DNA from: JAVVEH01 sp032251435
Lineage (GTDB): Bacteria > Verrucomicrobiota > Lentisphaeria > Oligosphaerales > MVZH01
Assembly: GCA_032251435.1 (NCBI GenBank)
Contig: JAVVEH010000016.1
Location: 26,601-90,600 of the forward strand
Length of the DNA: 64,000 bases
Direction: 5' to 3'
The notes beneath the pieces are model-generated. The model did not search any database and was not told the DNA's origin. It was given only the letters and a program-made list of their open reading frames with translations. The number at the start of each line of letters is the position of its first letter. Position 1 is the stretch's first letter. The translations under genes were made by a program, and so were the position numbers. Shown here piece by piece: positions 58,971 through 64,000 of this stretch.

Positions 58971-61202
58971 TCACTCCTTGGCATAGTTATAAGCATAGCC
59001 ATACTGGGCGTAATTTTTGAACCCGCTGTGTCCCAGATCGATATTATTGATGATCACACCGATAATATTGCCATTGACCTTCTGAAACCGCCGGACCAGT
59101 TGCCGCATGGATGAGCGTTTGGTTTTATTCGGATGGCAGACTAGAATGACCCCTTTGCAGAGGCCGCTGAGAACGATGGAGTCAGCCAAAACGCCCAATG
59201 GCGGGGAATCGAAAATAACGCGTTCGTAATGGGCGCCAGCCCATTCGGTAAACTTACCAATAAACCGGTTGCCAAGAACTTCGGCTGGACTGATGCCCAT
59301 CTCGGCGATGGTTGTCACGACATCGAGGTTGGGACATTCGGTGCTGGCGGGAAGCCCTGGAAACAGGTTGGTGTCATATTGAGACAGAGTATGAAGCAAA
59401 CTGGGATGCCCTTCCGGAATGTCAAACACGCCGCGCAGGCGCGGACGGCGGAGGTCGAAATCGACAAGCAGAGTTTTCCGACCGGCCCGCGCGGACATGA
59501 TTGCCAGATTAATGGCGTTAAAGGTTTTTCCTTCGCCTGGTTGGGTGCTGGTTACGACTAAACTATCGGTTTGTTCATTGAGGGGCGGAAGATCAAGAAC
59601 GCTGCGGATGCCGGCGAATAGTTCAGCCGTGTGGCTGGATTTGTCCTTGAGGCAGATGAGATCCATGTTCTCATTTTTTTGCGTTTTTATTTTTGGTATG
59701 GCGCCTAGGATTTCAACACCGACACCCAGTTCAACGTCCAAAGGAGTGACAATATGATCATCGACAATATCTTTTAACAAGGCTATGCCCATGCCAAGAC
59801 AGGCGCCCAAAAGAGCGCCGGCCCCCAAATAACGGGGACGGTTAAGAAATACGGGAGACGATGGGACACTGGCAAGTTCGGTGACTTGAATCGTCGCGGT
59901 CTCTTCGTCAGCCGCCAGACGGGCTTCTTCGATACGGTTGAGAATACCTTGAAACGCCACGTCAGCCGCGTTCCGTTCCCGTTCCAGCGATGCGAGACTG
60001 GCTTTTAATTCAATAATTTTCAGCGATGTCTCGGATAATTCACGGCTGAGTGTTTCTTGCCTGGATGACAGGGCTTTAACCCGCTCAACCGCGAGCGCTA
60101 AATCGGAGGCGGCTGTTTCCTTGGCTCGTTTGGCGGCCTCTTTCACATGTTTTAGCTGGCCTTCAATCACGTCCCGCTGAATTTTCACCCGCGGGTGTTC
60201 CTCTGTATATTTGACCAGAAGCGTGTCGCAGGTCTGAATGGCTTCTGTCCATTGCTGAATCGCCCTGGTTATTTCTCCAAGCCGGGGCACGGAGGAGGGA
60301 AGTTGCCCAATCGTGTCAATGGTTAATGGATTATTTTCGATAGCGTGGAGGATTGTCTCAGATTGCCCCTGGGCGCTTTTCGCCTGGACCAGATCCTCAT
60401 TCAACACGGAGAGCGCGTCCTCCACTGTCCGGGCCTGGTTTTCCAAGGCGGCGACATGATTGATCTTCCGAAATTCAACAATCGCCTGTTCGGTTTTGTC
60501 AAGAATTTCACGCTGGGCCTTGGCCTGAGTATGGAGCCAGGAAACGGCGTCTTCTGAAACAGACCGATTCTCATTCATCGCCATCTCGCGGGCGGCTTGG
60601 GCGTATGCGTTGGCCCCCATGGCGGCGATGTCGGGATCACCGTGGGTCAGGGTGATTTTCACCAGCCGGGAATCCGGCAGCAGGGTGAACGAGACACCTG
60701 CCAAAGCGGCCGCCAGCTCACTGTCAGTGAAATCTGCCGCTTCGGGCAACTTGCGGCATTGAGCCTGAGCCAGTTCGCGTATGCGCTGGCCTCTGAACTT
60801 TTCCATTCGGGTGTTGAACTCTTCTTCCGGATTCACCCAGTTGGTATTCATCACGGCTTCGTCCGCTCCCATGATGCGCAGGCGGCGAACCGTCATTTCA
60901 ATGGTCGCCGTCGCTCGGTAAACCGGTGTTTTTTTCGACAAAAAGTAGTAGGCGAAAATAATGCCGAATATCATTGCCAGGACGAGGGTTAACCACCTGG
61001 TCAAGGCCACCCGCAGGAGTCTTTTGGGACTCATGTCGCCAAATATGGATTCCAGCCCTTTGGTTTCGGCCTGAGCCCCGTAATAGTAAGGCATGGGCGC
61101 CCCGGCATAAGGTCCGTACCCGGGATGGTTGTGGTCGCCCGGCGGATACCCGTTGGCTGGGGGGGGGGCAGACGGGGGAACCGTGGGATTCGGTTGGCTC
61201 AT
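58971..61202 (-). CDS. Wzc-type chain-length regulator and tyrosine autokinase
   Basis: 743 residues. A Pro/Gly-rich N-terminal tail precedes helix 1 (WLTLVLAMIFGIIFAYYFL) and the Wzz periplasmic region with long coiled-coil helices. A second helix (YLGAGALLGACLGMGIALL) leads to the cytosolic BY-kinase: Walker A STQPGEGKTFNA, Walker A' LLVDFDLRRPR, Walker B VIFDSPPLG. The C-terminus is Tyr-rich (YAQYGYAYNYAKE), the usual autophosphorylation cluster. It controls chain length and export of the polysaccharide together with an outer-membrane channel, whose gene is not in the window. Confidence 0.93.
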   Translation of the reverse strand: MSQPNPTVPPSAPPPANGYPPGDHNHPGYGPYAGAPMPYYYGAQAETKGLESIFGDMSPKRLLRVALTRWLTLVLAMIFGIIFAYYFLSKKTPVYRATATIEMTVRRLRIMGADEAVMNTNWVNPEEEFNTRMEKFRGQRIRELAQAQCRKLPEAADFTDSELAAALAGVSFTLLPDSRLVKITLTHGDPDIAAMGANAYAQAAREMAMNENRSVSEDAVSWLHTQAKAQREILDKTEQAIVEFRKINHVAALENQARTVEDALSVLNEDLVQAKSAQGQSETILHAIENNPLTIDTIGQLPSSVPRLGEITRAIQQWTEAIQTCDTLLVKYTEEHPRVKIQRDVIEGQLKHVKEAAKRAKETAASDLALAVERVKALSSRQETLSRELSETSLKIIELKASLASLERERNAADVAFQGILNRIEEARLAADEETATIQVTELASVPSSPVFLNRPRYLGAGALLGACLGMGIALLKDIVDDHIVTPLDVELGVGVEILGAIPKIKTQKNENMDLICLKDKSSHTAELFAGIRSVLDLPPLNEQTDSLVVTSTQPGEGKTFNAINLAIMSARAGRKTLLVDFDLRRPRLRGVFDIPEGHPSLLHTLSQYDTNLFPGLPASTECPNLDVVTTIAEMGISPAEVLGNRFIGKFTEWAGAHYERVIFDSPPLGVLADSIVLSGLCKGVILVCHPNKTKRSSMRQLVRRFQKVNGNIIGVIINNIDLGHSGFKNYAQYGYAYNYAKE

Positions 61203-61222
61203 GTATGGATCCTCGATATCAA

Positions 61223-62731
61223 TTAAATGTATAGTTTGCGGCGCTGGCCACCGCTTCCGTCGCCCGGCGCCGGCGCCTGGAGGGCAAGGCTGTGGCGAAC
61301 CGCCGACACGGTTTTTTCCCGTTGGGTGACAAGTGAGTCAACAGCCGCCAAAAGTGTGAGCCAGGTGAAAAGGATAGCCGGGCAACGGAAGGGCAAATCA
61401 ACCAAACTGTGCGTAAATACCAGGACCACCCCCGCCATCACAGGGACAGCGGCTGGTTGCCGCCAGACCTTTCGTTTTATCACGGCACCCGCAAGCGCGC
61501 CGACCCCAATCATCAGCAGGCCGCCGCCAATGATCCCGAATTCCACTAAAAACTGAAGAGGATCATTATGAACATTCGCTTGTCCGGGTTCAACTCTTCC
61601 CCAGCTTTCCGGTGGACGTTTTAACATGACAAAATGCCTGAATCCCCAGCCGCCGCGGCCGAACCAAGGAGAGTCCAGCCATATCTCAATGGCCGTCTTG
61701 TAAGTCACTTTCCGATCAGCGGCCAAGTCACTCCAAAGGCTTCGACCGGGAGTCCCCGGGGTTACGCCCGTCTGGGTTTTCTGTTTTTCTAAAGGGGCTT
61801 TCCCCCATTGTTTTTTGATGGCCTGATCAGCGAAGGCGTCATAAACAAAAAAACATAAACAGCCAAACGCCACGGTCACGACAAGGAGATTCAGACGCTT
61901 CGCCGCCTGAAACCGAGGCCATAGTGTAATAAATAGGGTGAAAGCGGCTATGGCAAGCAAAACGACGGAAAAAAGCATCACCGCGCGGCTTAAGGACAGT
62001 ATCGCCCCGAAAAACGTGAGGGCGAAGCAGATGATCCATACAGAGAACCCGGATGCTGACGGGGGGCTGGCTTGTTTCATGACGTTTCTAAAGATCAGTC
62101 CCAGAGCTAATGAAGCGATGAGTAAAAAATAAGCGCCGGCATGGTTCGGGTAGCCGAACGCCGCGAAAAAATGACCTTTCAGGGGCTGTGAATAAATGGA
62201 TTCCGCGCCGCGCGTATATTGAATCACGCCGAACAAAGCCAGCGCCGCTCCGTTTATCACCAGAATATGCAGTACGGTTCTTTTGGCTAATCGACTCAAC
62301 GCGTGGCGTAACGCCAGAAGAATGGCCAGCGCGGGGGCAAACCAGCGCAGCATTTCCGCCGCTTCGTCTTGACTGACAGCCGATGGGAGCCACGGGATAC
62401 GGGGATTTGTGTGGTCCCACATTTCAGTGATTGGATTAAAAAAAAGGTGACGGCCGGCGTTCCACCATTGGAGAGCGAGTAGGAAAAGGAACGCGGCTCC
62501 AGCGACAACGACAGGGTCGGAAATAAGCTTCAATACCGCCTTTTTCACTCCCCCATATCGTTTAACCGCCGCCGGTATGACGAGGGCGGAGAGCGCCAAC
62601 GCCACCCAGAGAAGGTGGCGTTGACTCCACGTCGGGGTTCCACCACGCATCCAAGCCGTGGTCGTCAACAGCCCCGTCAAAGTTAGAAAGACCCACCCGC
62701 CGATGGGCATACGGCTATTTTTGCCCTTCAT
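61223..62731 (-). CDS. O-antigen-ligase/polymerase-type (Wzy_C) membrane protein
   Basis: 502 residues with about 11 helices. The core FFAAFGYPNHAGAYFLLIAS and FGRGGWGFRHFVMLK, followed by the large loop with HNDPLQFLVEFGIIGG, are the family's conserved part (H-N-D in that loop). Because an EpsG-type polymerase is also encoded, this could be a ligase or a second polymerase. Its 5' end overlaps the preceding gene by 17 nt. Confidence 0.88.
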   Translation of the reverse strand: MKGKNSRMPIGGWVFLTLTGLLTTTAWMRGGTPTWSQRHLLWVALALSALVIPAAVKRYGGVKKAVLKLISDPVVVAGAAFLFLLALQWWNAGRHLFFNPITEMWDHTNPRIPWLPSAVSQDEAAEMLRWFAPALAILLALRHALSRLAKRTVLHILVINGAALALFGVIQYTRGAESIYSQPLKGHFFAAFGYPNHAGAYFLLIASLALGLIFRNVMKQASPPSASGFSVWIICFALTFFGAILSLSRAVMLFSVVLLAIAAFTLFITLWPRFQAAKRLNLLVVTVAFGCLCFFVYDAFADQAIKKQWGKAPLEKQKTQTGVTPGTPGRSLWSDLAADRKVTYKTAIEIWLDSPWFGRGGWGFRHFVMLKRPPESWGRVEPGQANVHNDPLQFLVEFGIIGGGLLMIGVGALAGAVIKRKVWRQPAAVPVMAGVVLVFTHSLVDLPFRCPAILFTWLTLLAAVDSLVTQREKTVSAVRHSLALQAPAPGDGSGGQRRKLYI

Positions 62732-63272
62732 ATCTCACGGCTGAAGGATTAACGGTGATGATCGAGTCAAGTTTTTTCCGCGAAACGAGCGGGGGGGCAA
62801 TCCGCGTGATGGTCTCTTTGTCCAAAATACCGCCTGGATCGCTGGCCGCCGCGGTAATAAGGTCCAGCTTCTCGCTGCCTTCGGGAAGCCCGGCGCTCAT
62901 CTGTTTGATGATCGCCGGGGATTTGGTGCCGGTGACAATGACCGCCGCCGCCGTGACGATGGATAGAGCGTCATGGTTCAAATTGCCAACCATTCCAGCA
63001 AGGACAGCCGGGGAACGATCTCCGAGAGCGTCAATCGCCTGGGCGATCAAATCCGCGATGACCGCCGGTTTTGTTGCCGTCGGCGTTTCTCCCTTTTGAA
63101 TCGCGTCAATCCGACCGACGAGTAGAGCGCCCGCCTGTTGATCCGTCGCCTTTTTTAGAGAGTCCGCCAACTCGGGAGGAGCGGACACGACCCCCGGCGC
63201 CGACGGGATAAAGGCTGGCATGGCGAAGAAAAACAGACAGGCGAAAAAATGAGATGTCACATGTTTTATCAT
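62715..63272 (-). CDS. Small secreted protein of unknown function
   Basis: 185 residues from the ATG at 63272, preceded by AAAGGA. The signal peptide is HFFACLFFFAMPAFIPSAPG. The mature part is Ala-rich and helical (ADLIAQAIDALGDRSPAVLAG, AAAVIVTGTKSPAIIKQM). I do not recognise a family. Its position just before the ligase and after the barrel gene suggests a role in the same secretion system. Confidence 0.7.
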   Translation of the reverse strand: MIKHVTSHFFACLFFFAMPAFIPSAPGVVSAPPELADSLKKATDQQAGALLVGRIDAIQKGETPTATKPAVIADLIAQAIDALGDRSPAVLAGMVGNLNHDALSIVTAAAVIVTGTKSPAIIKQMSAGLPEGSEKLDLITAAASDPGGILDKETITRIAPPLVSRKKLDSIITVNPSAVRYEGQK

Positions 63273-63338
63273 GGCGGGTTCCTTTATTTCGTTTTTTAAA
63301 CAGTCACAGGTGTTTTCCATATTGCCGCGAAAAACCGA

Positions 63339-63977
63339 TTAATACCAAAGTTTGACACCGACACTAACGCGATATTGTTCGTAATCTTCATAGAGATCAT
63401 CGTCGACATAACTATATTGTCCTTCGATGTAGACCGCCAAGTAATCAACCGGGGGGGTGTAAGTCAGACGGGCGCGACCCATCCACATTTTCATCTTCCG
63501 GGTGCGGAAGTCGCCGTTGTAGGCCACCTGGTTGACGTATTCGTCCACCGCATAGGCTCCTGTGGCGTTTAATCTGAGCGATTTCGATATGTTGTAATTA
63601 GTGCCGACAGAAAATTCGGTGATTTCCCGGGCGTTATTTCTGACATCGCTGGCGACTTTCATGAAGTTCCTCGCGCTGGCGACAAGTTCGATCTTTTCGC
63701 TTGTATGCCAGCCGCCCTGAGCGTAGAAATTAAAGGATGTATCTGAATTCGTGCCTGTGCCGTTCAGGGTGTCGACTTCGGAAAACATGGTGCCGACCCC
63801 GGCGCGGAGCGTGAACTTATCCGTCGTGAACGTCTTGAATCCCCCCCGCAGTGAATAGACGGTGGTGATATTGGCATTGCCGTCACCATCAAGATGCTGG
63901 TAGTCGCCGTAGATGAAAACAGCGGTTTTTTCGGTGACGTTATAGTCTAGTATAATGTAAAATTTAAACTTGCGCAA
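63339..63977 (-). pseudogene. Outer-membrane beta-barrel, N-terminally truncated
   Basis: About 212 residues of amphipathic strands ending in an aromatic-rich C-terminus (RVSVGVKLWY), the usual outer-membrane insertion signal. Repeated patterns such as FIYGDYQHLDGDGN, FTLRAGVGTMFSE and LAVYIEGQYSYVDDDLY fit a barrel, perhaps of the kind found in PEP-CTERM/EPS systems. The only start is a TTG (63977) preceded by an in-frame TAA, and there is no signal peptide, so the 5' part is missing or lies in another frame beyond the edge. Confidence 0.6.
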
Positions 63978-64000
63978 TCTTTAACACTAACCTATATTAT

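Overview
The window looks like a chromosomal segment of a Gram-negative member of the PVC group (Planctomycetes-Verrucomicrobia-Chlamydiae), most likely Kiritimatiellota or a close relative. This is inferred from gene content: two large secreted DUF6288-type proteins, a sialate-O-acetylesterase-type enzyme, PEP-CTERM-anchored beta-strand-repeat proteins, a RACo-type corrinoid activator, a CsgG-like protein, an outer-membrane beta-barrel and many REP-like palindromes. No rRNA or taxonomic marker is present, so the phylum is not proven.

Layout. 1-6.4 kb (minus strand): a two-gene unit with a readable sigma70-type promoter, encoding a degenerate-esterase/DUF6288 fusion and a SASA-family esterase that runs off the left edge. 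6.7-17 kb: an accessory zone with one decayed and two full-length DUF4143-type AAA ATPases, two PEP-CTERM proteins that share a copied promoter/operator block, a candidate 292-bp MITE, a gutted RAYT transposase and many palindromic repeats. 17.2-25 kb: an AraC-type regulator with a long C-terminal helical-repeat domain, a RACo-family corrinoid reductive activator followed directly by the stump of a glycoside hydrolase gene, an orphan rubredoxin-like zinc ribbon, a CsgG-like protein, tRNA-Pro(UGG) with a duplicated 3' end, and a flavoprotein. 25-32.4 kb: a second DUF6288 protein, a YdcF-type protein, a SpoU rRNA/tRNA methyltransferase and a DEAD-box helicase.

32.6-41.4 kb is the most interesting part: a compact ribosomal-peptide (RiPP) locus. 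A 66-residue Cys/Asn/Ser-rich precursor is followed by a radical SAM/SPASM protein fused to an HPr-kinase-like P-loop domain, two more radical SAM/SPASM proteins, a PqqD-like leader-binding protein and an S26B-type signal-peptidase-like serine protease. An ABC exporter and a nucleotidyltransferase-fold protein converge on it from the opposite strand. The parts fit a pathway of leader recognition (PqqD), crosslinking (radical SAM enzymes), possible phosphorylation or nucleotidylation, cleavage (S26) and export (ABC). The product is unknown.

41.5-63.3 kb (all minus strand) is an exopolysaccharide operon of the Wzx/Wzy type: initiating sugar-phosphate transferase, seven or more glycosyltransferases, flippase, EpsG-type polymerase, pyruvyl transferase, FkbM methyltransferase, CapD/PglF-type sugar-nucleotide dehydratase, membrane-anchored GH88/105-like hydrolase, GH130-like propeller protein, Wzc-type tyrosine autokinase, O-antigen-ligase-type protein, a small secreted protein and a 5'-truncated outer-membrane barrel. 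Many of its junctions overlap by 1-41 nt, which indicates translational coupling. A 36-bp-period palindromic repeat array lies at its promoter-distal end, between the sugar transferase and the RiPP exporter genes.
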